The position numbers and the translations under genes were made by a program. A DNA stretch of 64,000 nucleotides from Porogramme epimiltina (lineage: Eukaryota > Basidiomycota > Agaricomycetes > Polyporales > Polyporaceae): positions 90,713-154,712 of the forward strand of contig FTLJ01000086.1 in assembly GCA_900155495.1 (NCBI GenBank), given 5' to 3'. This document shows positions 11,040-23,663 of the stretch, piece by piece; position 1 is the stretch's first letter; every line of letters starts with the position of its first letter. Below the pieces are notes generated by a model. The model was given only the letters and a program-made list of their open reading frames with translations, was not told where the DNA came from and searched no databases.

Positions 11040-14000
11040 ATGCCACCCCGCCGACGCCAACAATTCACCCAGGAAAGTATAGACCAGCAATTACAGCAAA
11101 TCCACCTCCTCGACCAAGCATCCTCATCCGAGAACCTCGAGCAACTCGGCCCCATAATCAAGCAGATACACGCCAACCGACAGCAGGATGCATACCTTCG
11201 TACTCTTCAATCACTCATAGAGTCCAAGGATACCGAGATCGAGTCTATATGCGGCGACAACTACCAGGAATTCATCTCGTCCGTCTCTACCCTCTTCTCA
11301 ATCAAGTCTTATACTACCAACATTCGCGACAAGATCACCACGCTCGACTCGAGCGTGTCTCAAGTGGGAAAGGGCCTCGTCGAGAAGAAGAAGGATCTTC
11401 TCCAGACTAAGAAGACTGCTGCAAACCTTGACGAGGCAATCGACGGCCTTCAGGCATGCCTCCGCGTACTGGACGTCGTGAACCGCGTGGGCGAGATGGT
11501 CAAGGAGGGGAAGTACTGGAGCGCGCTGCGGGTCCGTCCTTCACGCTGTATGTGTACCTCTGTGTCTGTAGCGTTGACATGCAATATATGCCGCTTCGCG
11601 GCCTTTCTGTGGTCCTATAGTCACTAGAGGATATCGAGAGCATGCCTCCAACATCGTTGTCTACAACACCGCTCTTCCAACATCTTCTCTCTTCACTACC
11701 CTCGCTCCGCGGCCAAATCAAGGATGCAGTCACGGCGTCCATGAAGCAATGGCTGCTCGACATCCGGAACGTCAGTGCGCAGATTGGGCAGCTCGCGCTT
11801 GAAGCTATGGAAACGCGTACTCGCCGATGGCGTAGCCGTCGCGACAAGGACCCCATGCTCAAGTCAAGCCGCGTAGGAAGTGCTGTTGAAACGATAACTT
11901 ATGAGAAGACCGAATGTATGGTGCCATCTTATGATTCTCTTGGTCTTATGAGCTTATTGGTGGTGTTGTTATAGACAATGTATTGGACAACGACCAGCTA
12001 CAGGTCGACTTCAAGCCGTTATACGAGTGCATTCACATCTACAGCGCTCTAGACTCGCTGGACGAGATTCGAAGGTCATACCAGGCCGACCGAAAGGTAC
12101 TTGGTGACCTTCGCCCTCGTCTTTCGCGAAAACTAAATATTCTTGTCCTTGTTAGGCTCAATCTGATCTTATCATCCCAGAACCTTTACCACTTTCCTCG
12201 TTGCCTTCTGTCACAGAACAGATTGTTGGGTACTTCATTATTGAGACCCATGTCCTAAACACTACGGGCAGTTTCCGCTCCGAACGTGAAGTGGAAGACC
12301 TCTGGGATGCGCTGATCAGCCGTCTCAGTAATGCTGTTGAAGACGTTCTCAGGAACGAGAACGACCCAGACACGTACCTCAAAGTCAAAGAGGCTCTCCT
12401 AGGTTTCGTTATGACGCTTGAGGTATGCGTACCTTGTTTGTGTGTTGTTGATGACAGTCTTAAACCGTTCATGCAGTCATACTCCTACTCAACGAACAGC
12501 ATACATTCACTTATCCTCCGGCTATTCGAGAAGTACGTGTCTATTCTCGAGGGCAAGTTCGGGAAACGCTTCGAGAACGTGAGCTTCGTGCCTCCCTTGT
12601 CGTTTTGCGCACGCGTTGACGTCTCGTAGATTGTGGCACAAGACGATTTCCAACCGATGTACGTCGAGAAAGACAGTGAGAAGGAGAGCGTCATGGATAC
12701 CGTGTGGCTCACACGCGATCAACGAGATCAGCTGCAAAGGTATACCCTTGCTGCATCGACAGAATAGAACTCGTGCTGACATCAAGTAGAACACCGGCCC
12801 CTCTCAACTTGCCGTGGTCACAAGGGTTCTACCTCTGCTGTCAAGACGTGCGTTACTTCGTTCACATGCATTACTGTCATATTTAACTTCCCATCCTCAG
12901 ATTCGTAGCTTTGTGCAGAACTTTTACCAGTTTATAGAGGGTGTCTCTCAGCATCATAGAAACATCGACGATCTGTTGAGCAAGGTGGGTCGGTCGACTT
13001 CCGAACGCCGCCGTCCAAATATCTGATAGCTTTGCAGTCTTTGGACGCAATCCTAATAACATATATCAGCGAGGCAGTGGCCACGCGCGTCCAGAGCACA
13101 GCGAATGTGTCACAAATTGCCCAAATTATCACCAATCTGGAGCACTTTGAAATTGCATGCTCAGAACTCGAGCGCTCTCTCACAAACATCAGGTCGGCGC
13201 CGTCGCATCCACCTATCTCTCCTTGACTTTAACCGCCACCCCGCTCTTCAGGTCCTCCCAGCGCGGCGGCACGATCCGTGTCAAGGCCGCCTCCTCGTTC
13301 GTAATGACGCGCAACAAGTCGCTCGCACGCGTCACCGAGGCGATGAGCTCGAAGCTCGACGACTTCTTCGGCCTGTCCGAATACGATTGGACGCCCGTCT
13401 CGCGCGAGGACGCGCCGAGCATGTACCTCTACGAGCTCGTCAACTGGCTCACGACCGTCGTCGACTCGCTCGCGCTCAAGGACGCATACAAGGAGGAAGC
13501 GTACCGCGGCGCGGTGAGCTACATCGCGAGCTGCTTCCTGGTAGGCCTTCCCCCGCAGCCGCACTGCACCTCGAGGCTTATGTGGCGCTGCAACCGCAGG
13601 ACTTCCTGACGGGGCGCGACATCCCCATGATGAACGAGAACGCGATCGCGAACCTCCTGCTCGACATCGACTTCGTCGACGAGGAGCTCAAGCGCAACGG
13701 CCACTCGCACGGCGCGGCCTTCACCGAGATCCGCTCGGTACGTCATTCTTCCCGCCGCCTCTCTTCTCTCCCCTCCATCCCCCCCTTCCTTCCTCCGCTC
13801 CCTATCGCCCCTTCCCTCCGCCATCCGCCGTCCGCCGGCCATCTCATTCCTCCTCTCCGCCTTCCCCATCCATTCAATCGCGATAACCCAAACCAAGACC
13901 GACGCTGATCCCCCTTCCCTTCCCCCCTCCCTTCCTCCTTCGCCTCGGCAGATGTGCTCCGTCATCATGTCCGACGCCGTGAGCGCGTACCTCGTGCAGA

Positions 14001-14173
14001 CCATCCGCCAGACGACCTACGTCGCCGTCAAGCCCAAGCGCCTCGCCGCGCTCCTCGACAAGCTCGGCCGCCACGGGCTCGAGTGCCGCGACGCGCCCTC
14101 GCGCGAGCGCGGCGACAGGCGCAGGAAGGAGGCCGAGGCCGTAGGCCGGCTCTTTCCCGGCGAGAGCCGCTGA
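11040..14173 (+). CDS. SEC15: Exocyst complex component Sec15
   Basis: Twelve exons: 11040-11531, 11621-11915, 11975-12096, 12156-12422, 12477-12578, 12630-12739, 12790-12847, 12901-12984, 13038-13192, 13252-13540, 13600-13737, 13952-14173; 777 residues, the usual Sec15 length. The N-terminal coiled-coil region (LEQLGPIIKQIHANRQQDAYL, then IRDKITTLDSSVSQVGKGLVEKK) and the C-terminal block (DFLTGRDIPMMNENAIANLLLDIDFVDEEL) match the family. Sec15 links the Rab GTPase Sec4 on secretory vesicles to the exocyst for tethering at the plasma membrane, which drives hyphal tip growth. The last intron (13738-13951) is long and pyrimidine-rich. All twelve exon phases are consistent. It converges with ARF1. 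Confidence 0.93.
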
Positions 14174-14772
14174 TCCGTATCGGTGTACGTGCGCGTGAGC
14201 CCCGAGGCGGGCGCGGCGCGCGCCCGCGGCGCCTGGAGTCTGCGGGATCTGAATTGAAGGGACCCTTTCGCCGAGGCTTGGATGGATCGTCTCTGGACCC
14301 GGACGGTGGCGAGTAGAGGCATCTCAGGCCCTGAAGCTCGCCGGTGGCGGAGATGGGATTTCGCACGACACGCCGGCACAATGCGCTGTGGCATCGCACT
14401 GCACGCACCCGCGTTCCGAATTCAGTCGTAAATTATACCAGTGTATATGCTTTCTCTAGTCGGAAGAGCATTTTGAAGGCCGCCGGGGGCGCATCCGTAC
14501 AAAGTTCGTGTACGATACGAGGGGGGAAATGGACTCCAAGTTACGTTATATGGCACAGAAGAGGGAAAAGGGCGATCAAAACTAGAAGAAACGGACACGG
14601 ATGAACGGAAGGACACTTGGTGTGGACAGCGCGGGACGAGCAGGAGCGTGAAACGAGGTAACCCAGCGAAGCCCTCTTCTCGATATCGTGACGGTCATAA
14701 GACATGAACGTTCTGCCAACGTTGAAGGGAGACCCACGAGCGACGGACGAGGGCGGACGAAGCACCTCTCGT
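14174..14772. other. Intergenic between convergent SEC15 and ARF1
   Basis: 3' flanks of two convergent genes; no coding signal seen. Confidence 0.5.
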
Positions 14773-15698
<926 letters not shown>

Positions 15699-16248
15699 GG
15701 CTGGTACAGGAGGAGATGAACGGGAGAGACGAGAAGGGGGCGGATGGGGCGAGTCGAGGGAGGGACGAAGAGAAGGAGACTTCAGACTTTCGTGCTGGGC
15801 GTTGCGTGTGAGCCAGCTGAGGCCCGGCCCATTTCAAGCTCCGCAACGTGGCGCTGCCCCGCCCCGAGCGCCCGCGTTCTGGCGAGCCTCTGCCCTCGCC
15901 CCGCCGCCCACCGCCCAGCCACGACACGGCCAGCACGCGCCAGGCCACCCGCTGCCCGCCGCGTGCGCCCGCCACGTACGGCCAGCACAGACTCGCCCTC
16001 CTGCCACCGACACCGAGCGCAAATACCCCGGCGCCTCTCTCTCCGATTGCGGATAGGCCGGGTCCGTATCGGCATCGCGCGCGCCCCAAATGGCAACTGA
16101 TACGTGTTAACATTCAACACAACTCGTCCAAGAGTCAGGCACGCTCCGTAAACACAGGCATCCTACAAGTACACGACACTGAAAATCCCATCGATGCTAT
16201 CCACACACACAGAGTCACCGCACAAGACGACACGGCGCACGCGGCGCA
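15699..16248. other. Intergenic: ARF1 promoter side and P450-A 3' flank
   Basis: GC-rich stretch upstream of ARF1 and downstream of P450-A; long open frames here are a base-composition effect and show no protein-like pattern. Confidence 0.5.
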
Positions 16249-19013
16249 TCAGGCGTGCTCCGCCTCCGTCATCCGAACCCACAACCCTCCCTGCACCGGC
16301 GTCAGCATTCCTAGGACGCAGGCGGCTCCGGGTAAACCAAATACTCACATGCACATACATGGTGACGTGCGTCCTCGCGACCACCTGCTCCCTGCCCTTC
16401 TGGCCCTCCGCGCGCGCCCACTCCGCCGGCGGGCGCGCGTCCGGCGGCTGCGCCGCGAGGTCCATCTCCATGTGCGAGAAGCTCTGCAGCAGGCGGATGA
16501 GGAAGAACGACATCTCGTTGTACGCGAACTGTGTAGGGGCGGCAAGTGCCAAGCGCGGTCAGCTTCGCGCCCCAACCGGCGGAAACGCGGCGTGTGCCCG
16601 ACGCCCGCGGCGTACCTGCTGTCCCAGGCAGATGCGGGGCCCGGCGTTGAATGGGAGGAAGATGAACGGGTTGGCCACGAAGTGCTTGTTCAAGCGCTCG
16701 TCCAGGAACCGGTCAGGGTCGAACTCGAGTGCTGTGCCACGCCCCGTGAGCTCGCGCGTCGTGTCGTGCGCCCCCTCGGACCGCGCTCTCACCGTCAGGG
16801 CCCCAGTAGTCCTTCCGACGATGCATCAGGAAGACGGAGTATGCAACGCTGCCCCCGGATGTAAGCGCAAGCTGGAAGGTTCGGGTTGCTCGGGAGACAC
16901 GTACGCGACATCCTTAGGAACGAATACAGGGGGCTTCGTGGGATCCGGGTTCGGGATGGTCGTATCGCGGTTGGCAACGCTACGGCTCCGTTAGCTTCGA
17001 GTTCTCTTAGGGGAGCTAGAATGTAACCTACCGCACGTCGAACGGACTTCGCAAAATGAATCACTGAGTATCAGCATCACGCATGAAACCGCATATCACG
17101 GAGACGTACACGGCAGGATAGAGCCGCAACGTTTCTGTGGCCAGATGTGAACACAGGAAGCTGCCGCATGCGAAGACACGCCTACCATTCAAGACGGCCC
17201 TCAGATACTTCATGGTCTTAATGTCGTCGAACGTCGGTGTATGAGTTGGCCCGATCTTGTCCATGATTTCAGCCCGCAGCCGTTTGAGCACATCGGGATA
17301 GAGGCAAAGCAGGTACACTGCGAACGTCAGTGTCGCAGCGGTCTGTGAAGCGGACGTGTCAGAATACGGCTCGTCCACGTCTGCCTGTTCCTCTCACCGT
17401 GTCACGCCCAGCGATCAGAATGTTCAACGTCTCGTCATGAAGCACAACCAAGTCTAAAAGATTCCACAATTCAGCACCTCGTCGCACCACGTCGGAACCG
17501 ACGCAGCCATCTCACCGTCGGTCTGCTTCACGAGGTGGTCCAGCAGTGTCTCGTTCTCGTCCTCCTCCGCCGCCTTCTCTCCCACGCCCCCGGGGCCACC
17601 CTCCTTGTTCTTCGCGATCGCCCGCTCGAGGATCGGCTGGATGTACGCGTCAACGACCTCCATGTGCTTCGCCGCGCGGTCCGTCGTGAGCTCCCGGAAG
17701 CGCCAGAGCGGCCCGATGCGCGAGCGCAGCGAGACGACGTACTGCGCCTCCATGAACGCGCTCGCGAACGCCTCGACTGCGCCGCCGAGCTGCGCGTTCA
17801 GCGCTGCGGCGTTGGGCTCGTTGTGTGCATGCGGGAGCGCCGAGTGCAGGCTGTTCACGCAGCTCCCGAAGAGGAACTCGGTCGCGCTGTCGAGCGTGAA
17901 GCGGGAGATGAGATCCTGTGTTGGGCGGGGATGGCCGCGGTGAGCGTCGGCCACTGGTACATAGATGTCAGATGACCTGCCTGGAAATCTACCGGGCGGC
18001 CGCTGCGGAGACGTTCCTTCATCTTCCTGATTGCCAAGTCTGTTCGAAGGAGGGCTGAGTACACTGTAGTGTATAGAGTGCGTTCTGGGAAAGCATGTAC
18101 CTGAGTGCCTATCAAACATCTCGAAGTGGGAGATGCGATCGCGCGAAAAGTACGGCCGTGTCATCGTGCGATGGAACCTGGCCCAATATGTTGGTAAGTC
18201 TGGGTGGGATAACGCAGAAAATAGAGTCAGGTTTTGCCCACCTCCACATGTCCCCTGGTGAGGCAATCATGAGCATCACGTAGCTAAACAGTGAGGTAGA
18301 GACGCACCATCCGAATTGAACACCCCTGTACCAAGGAGGGAGTTCATAGTGTCCCTAAACTCAGGCCCTGGGTGTGCTCTGAGAATAGGGATGGCAACAT
18401 AGTATTCATCCAACATACCTTTCTCAAATTCCTCAAATTGAGTAGCAAGGACGGCCTATTCAAGGTAGGGAAGAAAAGCAATCAGCCCCTAGAGCAATCT
18501 CGCCCATCGACAATCATCGCACCTTCACGACATTAGCGTCCGAAGTGAGGTAGCATGGGTCCCACATGATCCTCAACTCATGCAATCCTCCAAACTCTGT
18601 GTCAACTTTGTCCCAAAAGCCATCCCCTGCGTGCATATGAGTCCACAATGAACACTGAAATGGGGATTAAGAGTCATCAACAGGGGGGGCAACGTACCGA
18701 TGTAGCCGTTGTGGTACCCGGAAAGACAGTGGTCTAGCAGGTCCAGGCTGCCGAACCGCTTGCCCTCCCATCGCGGGAGAAGGACCGCCCCCGCACGAGC
18801 TGCCCGCTTCTCTATGCTCTTCAGGGTGTACACGACGTTCGCCGCGTACGTCGCGGGTATACTCGCCAGGGCGAGCACCACGACTACCAAGGTCGGGAGC
18901 GCGAGGCCCGCAGCCTGCAGCACACGAGCCAGCACGAGGACTGCTGCGAGCGGTGCGACAGCCCTCGCTATGCTCTTGAGAGCGTACGGTTGGAGTCCAG
19001 GGGGCAGTTTCAT
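16249..19013 (-). CDS. Cytochrome P450, CYP63-like (P450-A)
   Basis: Seventeen exons (19013-18698, 18626-18523, 18455-18419, 18367-18308, 18254-18242, 18177-18101, 18039-17981, 17915-17516, 17453-17398, 17342-17186, 17134-17110, 17046-17032, 16979-16905, 16848-16793, 16731-16616, 16528-16349, 16290-16249); 595 residues. An N-terminal hydrophobic anchor follows MKLPPGLQ. P450 motifs: I-helix AGRDTTAAT, K-helix ETLRLYP, FDPDRF, and the heme loop [15 protein letters not shown] with the cysteine ligand; the end is [13 protein letters not shown]. The arrangement resembles CYP63 enzymes of white-rot fungi (CYP52 clan), which hydroxylate alkanes, fatty acids and aromatics in the ER with a P450 reductase. 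Subfamily is my inference. Exons of 13, 15 and 25 nt and a GC-AG intron (17916-17980) are shared with P450-B. Confidence 0.93.
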
Positions 19014-20321
19014 GGGGAACGATACGGTGGGCTCTACTGCGCTGCGTCAGACGTCCGGGTGGTGGAAGGGGAATCTGGTGGGGAATGGGGTTGAATAAGG
19101 CCGTCGGGCTTGGCGGGTATATCAACTGTTCGCGAACCTTAGATGCAGCCTGCCTTCTTCCGCACGTCTTCACCGGGACTCGGTTTCAGGTCAGACCCGC
19201 CGCCGGGAGTGATCAGAGTTGTGGATGCGCGCGGTGGGAATCTGCTTTGAGGGTGACATAAGGGATGCGATGGCCAAAAGGCAGGAATAGCACAGGGGAG
19301 GTCAGAAGACGATGGACTGAATGCCGCGGATCCACCGGTGCACAGCTGCGTCTTTAAAGAGACCCGGGTCAGTGGACGCGCCCTTCTCGTCTAATCCTCG
19401 TGTAGACAAGCTCTTTACTACCACACTTACCTCAGACAACAGACTCGGGACATAGGCAGCTCTCTCGCAGCGGCAAGCCTCTACAGCTGGCAGCGAAGGA
19501 GAAAGTGTTGAAGGTCCGCACTTCAGATTTGCGTAGAGCCTCAGAGGTCTGGATCCTAGTAACGAATTAACGACGGTGTCTTGAACAGAAAGGAATAGGC
19601 CTCTTTGAACGCCGGCGTGTTGCTGGGTGAAAATTCAGGATATCATTTGAGGTTCTCTGCGAAGCGACCATGATCTCCATCGTGGACGGTGTTGAGGAGA
19701 GGAATGAGAGAGTGATGTTATATAACGAGTTTGTTGTGTTTTCCAGGAACGCGATCACGGGGAGGACCCGACAAGACTCGCTCGCCAAGACTAGCCGTAA
19801 ACGTGCTTAGTCCGCTACTACCACCCAACCCTCTCCCTCAAGGGCCTGTTCGGATACCCAGGGATTCTCGCCAGAATCCGGATTCGCATCACAATCCAGA
19901 TCCTGATACCATAAGGTTATCCCTTGCATCATGCTTTCAGCTATTGCCACTCGCGGTCTCGCAAGGTTCTTGATGCAGCCACAAGTCGGACACCGCGGTA
20001 CACGGTCCCGATGCGCTAGTCCTTGACATCATAGTCTCAAGATGTCCAAACCATCCGTAGGGCAATTGGTGCTCAACCATGGCGGCGTTCTATCTCCGCA
20101 GTGCGTACGCACGGCGACTCGGCGGTTCTTCCAGTTGTTGTGCATCGAGCTCCTTACTTTATCGGAGCTCGAAGATGTGCAAGTGCAACAGTATATTACT
20201 GGCTCGGGGAAGTAATGTTACACTACATCTTGATAGGTGAACATAATGTTAATACATTTATTCGGCTATAGCACTCTCCATAATCATGCATGCCCGAAAA
20301 CTTCTTCGATGAACTTGAAAC
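19014..20321. other. Intergenic between P450-A and P450-B
   Basis: About 1.3 kb of moderately AT-rich DNA upstream of P450-A. A weak TATA-like sequence (minus strand, near 19118-19124) lies about 105 bases before the P450-A start. I looked for P450 fragments or terminal repeats and found none. Confidence 0.45.
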
Positions 20322-23057
20322 TCAGGCATCGTGCGAGTCCGCCTCGGCCATCTTGACCCACAATCCACCCTGGAAGCAACGCCGTCAGCACTCTAAAGGA
20401 AGCGACGCCGCGTGTGGACCAAGTACTCACATGCACATACATCGTGAGATGAGTCCTCGCGATGATCTGCTCTCTGCCTTTGTGACCTTCCGCGCTCGCC
20501 CATTCAGCGGGAGGGCACGCGTCTGGAGGCCGTGCCGCGAGGTCCATCTCCATGTGCGAGAAGTTCTGCAGCAATCGGATGAGGAAGAACGACATTTCGT
20601 TGTACGCAAACTGGCCAGGAGAACGTTGAGTATTGGGAGGCATGTCGCGGTTTTGTGATCGCTTACCTGCTGCCCGAGGCAGATGCGAGGCCCGGCGTTG
20701 AATGGGAGGAAGATGAACGGGTTCGCCGTGAAGTACTTGTTCAGACGCTCGTCCAAGAACCGATCAGGATCGAATTCTAGTGCTACACCAGAATTGGTGA
20801 GGACTCTAGATTTATCCCACCAAAGGGGATCGCTCTCACCATCAGGTCCCCAGTAGTCTTTGCGGCGATGCATGAGGAATACAGAGTACGAGATTCTGTA
20901 TTCCACAGAATAAGCAGAGATAGGACCCTAAGAGTTATATGTCGACTTACGTCACGTCCTTAGGGACGAATATAGGAGGTTTCGTGGGGTCCGGGTTGGG
21001 AACGGTTGTGTCGCAGTTAGAAACGCTGCCAGGCTGGTTTCAACAGAGCATCCAGTAAGATAAGATAGACATGATCTTACCGAACGTTGAAGGGGCTGAT
21101 TTGCCATAGGCTGAATGTTAGCAGTGGCATAAATATGGTCGTGTCGTGAGCACGCACACGGCAGGGTACAAGCGTAATGTTTCTGAGATAACATGAGCTT
21201 GTGCACCTTTACATGACACTTAACCAAGTACTTACCATTGATCACGGCCCTTAGGTACTTCATGGACCTAATGTCATCAAACGTCGGCATCTGGGTTGGC
21301 CCAATCTTGTCCATAACCTCCGCACGCAACCGTTTGAAGACTTCGGGATAGAGACATAGTAGGTATACGGCAAATGTCAGCGTCGCCGCCGTCTGGAGGA
21401 ACCTCATGTCAGATATTACCAGATAGATAGCCAATGTAGTTCGGGGCGACTTACGGTATCACGGCCAGCAATCAATATGTTCAACGTCTCATCGTGGAGT
21501 ACGACAGGGTCTGAGAAACGGACAAATCAACATCTCCCGGTGACTTGCTCAAGCGAAACACCTCGTCTCACCATCCGTTTGCTTGACAAGGTGATCAAGC
21601 AACGTCTCATTATCCGCCTCTATCGTCTTCTCCGCAGTCTTGCCCTTCTCTTGGTTCTTCGCGATCACTCGTTCCAGAATTGGCTCAATGTAGCTGTCCA
21701 CAACTTCCATGTATCCCGCCGAGAGATCCTTGGTGAGTTCCTTGAAACGCCACATCCAACCCAGGCGTGCACGTATCCCAATGAGGTACTGTGCGTCCAT
21801 GAATGCGCTTGCAAATGCCTCAACTGCACCACCGCGGCGAGCGTTGAGAGTGGCTGCATCGTACTCGTTGTGTGCATACGGCAGCTCCGAGTGCAAGCTG
21901 TTCACGCAGCTTCCGAAGAGGAACTCTGTAGCACTGTCAAGTGTAAAACGCGAAATAAGGTCCTGAATATAGCTCGCGTAAGTGGCTAGGTCACTTATGG
22001 TCCCGCAGGGAGGAAACTCGCCTGGAAGTCGAGCGGGCGACCACTACGGAAGCGGTCTTTCATCTTCTGGATAGCTAGGTCTACACAAGAAAGTGTAAGG
22101 TCTGGTGTAATATACCATATGCCATAGTAATGAATGGGACATACCGGCATGACGGTCAAACAGCTCGAAGTGGGAGATTCGGTCGCGCGAGAAGTATGGA
22201 CGTGTCATGGTACGGTGGAACCTAGTGAGCAAAATTAGAGATCTGCCACTCCACAGCACGGGGTCAATTCACCCACTTCCACATATCGCCTATTGACGAA
22301 GTCGTGAGCGCGACGCAACACAGCGTGTAAAGGAATACTGACCATCGGAGTTGAATACACCAGTACCAAGGACGGAGTGCATTGTGTCTCTGAAATCAGC
22401 ACCTAAAAAGAGAACCGCTATAAGTGCCAACGCAAGAAGAGAAACTCCGGACGACACACCCTTCTCAAAATCCTCGAATGCAGTCGAGAGCACAGTCTAT
22501 GAATAGGGAAGCTTTCAGGCCGTCTTTACAGGGAGTACAGGGGGTTAGAGATCGCACCTTCACCACACTGGCATCCGTAGTCAGATACACTGGGGCCCAC
22601 AAAACAGTCACCTCGTGTAAATGCCCTAGCTCGTCAATCCTATCCCAGAAGCCGTCGCCTGTCGCTCGGGTGAGCACACTTGCCGATCACGATTGTCAAA
22701 GCCAATCCTCTTGAAAACAGACTCACCAATGTAGCCATGGTGGTACCTGTCGATACCATAGCTAAGGATATCCAGGTTGCCGAACCGCTTCCCATCCCAG
22801 CGCGGAGGAAGAACCGCGCCTGCGCGCGCGGCCCGACGGGGCTTGGTCCAGCCGCGGTATGTGATTCCTGCGGCGTACGTTCCGGGGACACTGAGCAATG
22901 CAATAGTTGCGACGAGGGGCCATGGGATCGCGACGCCAGCGAAAGAGTGCGCCGCGCGTGCGAGCGCGACAACAATAGCCAAGGGCGCGAGAGTCCTGGC
23001 AAGGTTCTTGAGGGTGTACAGCTGAAGGCCAGGGGGTAACTTGAGTGCGGACGGCAT
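20322..23057 (-). CDS. Cytochrome P450, CYP63-like (P450-B)
   Basis: Seventeen exons with the same plan as P450-A (23057-22727, 22658-22558, 22496-22460, 22402-22343, 22289-22277, 22221-22145, 22080-22022, 21962-21572, 21510-21455, 21392-21236, 21182-21158, 21095-21081, 21025-20951, 20895-20840, 20782-20667, 20610-20431, 20369-20322); 598 residues. [10 protein letters not shown] is followed by two hydrophobic segments. Motifs: [32 protein letters not shown], heme loop [10 protein letters not shown], end [16 protein letters not shown] more upstream in-frame ATG (23228) exists, but the paralogues support the start at 23057. It is closest to P450-A: tandem orientation, identical intron positions and a shared GC-AG intron (21963-22021). 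Likely role is membrane-bound hydroxylation of lipophilic substrates; the substrate is unknown. Confidence 0.93.
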
Positions 23058-23663
23058 GGAGGACAGGGCTGCGGCCTGCGCACTCGCACTGCAGAGGAAT
23101 TTAGTGGGGGGTTCGCGCGCAGGAAGAATGATAGAAGATCGACACCCACGAAGCTTAAAGGAGACTTCCTGAACACTCCCCACCGGGATTCGGGCTCTGA
23201 AGTTGTGCCGTCGCCGATCAGCTTTCAATTTCGTGGGGATTCCCCGCAGTCACATATCCGGCATATTTGACGTACTTTGTTACGAGGTATCTAATATGAT
23301 ACGGTCCATTGGAATGCATGGAATGGAGGCCATCATGTGGGCCAGGAACATGACACTATCACAAGGGACGTTGCAGCTAAACTTGGTCAGAAAGGGAAGA
23401 TGAGGTTTTGTTGCTCGACTCCAACATCCCAGTCTAGAAACGGCGGCGTTCCCCATTGACATCAGGCGCTGATCCAATCGCATAGACGCTCCGCCCGCGG
23501 GCATAAGCATCCATGACTAGTTCTTTCCCCAGCCTTTGACTTTTGAACTCGAGATTGGCAGCATGACGAGAGAGAGACTAAGAGGCGCAGGAAATCACGT
23601 AGACCGATAGCCATGGATCTACCCAGCAACGGCAATTACAACAAAATAACGATACAACGATAC
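23058..23663. other. Intergenic: P450-B upstream region and CPSF2 3' flank
   Basis: About 600 bases between two minus-strand genes. No recognisable element or coding signal. Confidence 0.5.

Noticed and set aside
17938..17980. Canonical GT donor alternative in P450-A (GCAG|gtcatc with acceptor at TACCAG)
   Set aside because: It is in frame but needs a 23-nt intron, too short to splice; P450-B shows the same position as a GC donor.
19014..20321. Possible transposon or pseudo-P450 between P450-A and P450-B
   Set aside because: No inverted repeats, no transposase-like frame and no heme-loop or helix fragments found by eye.
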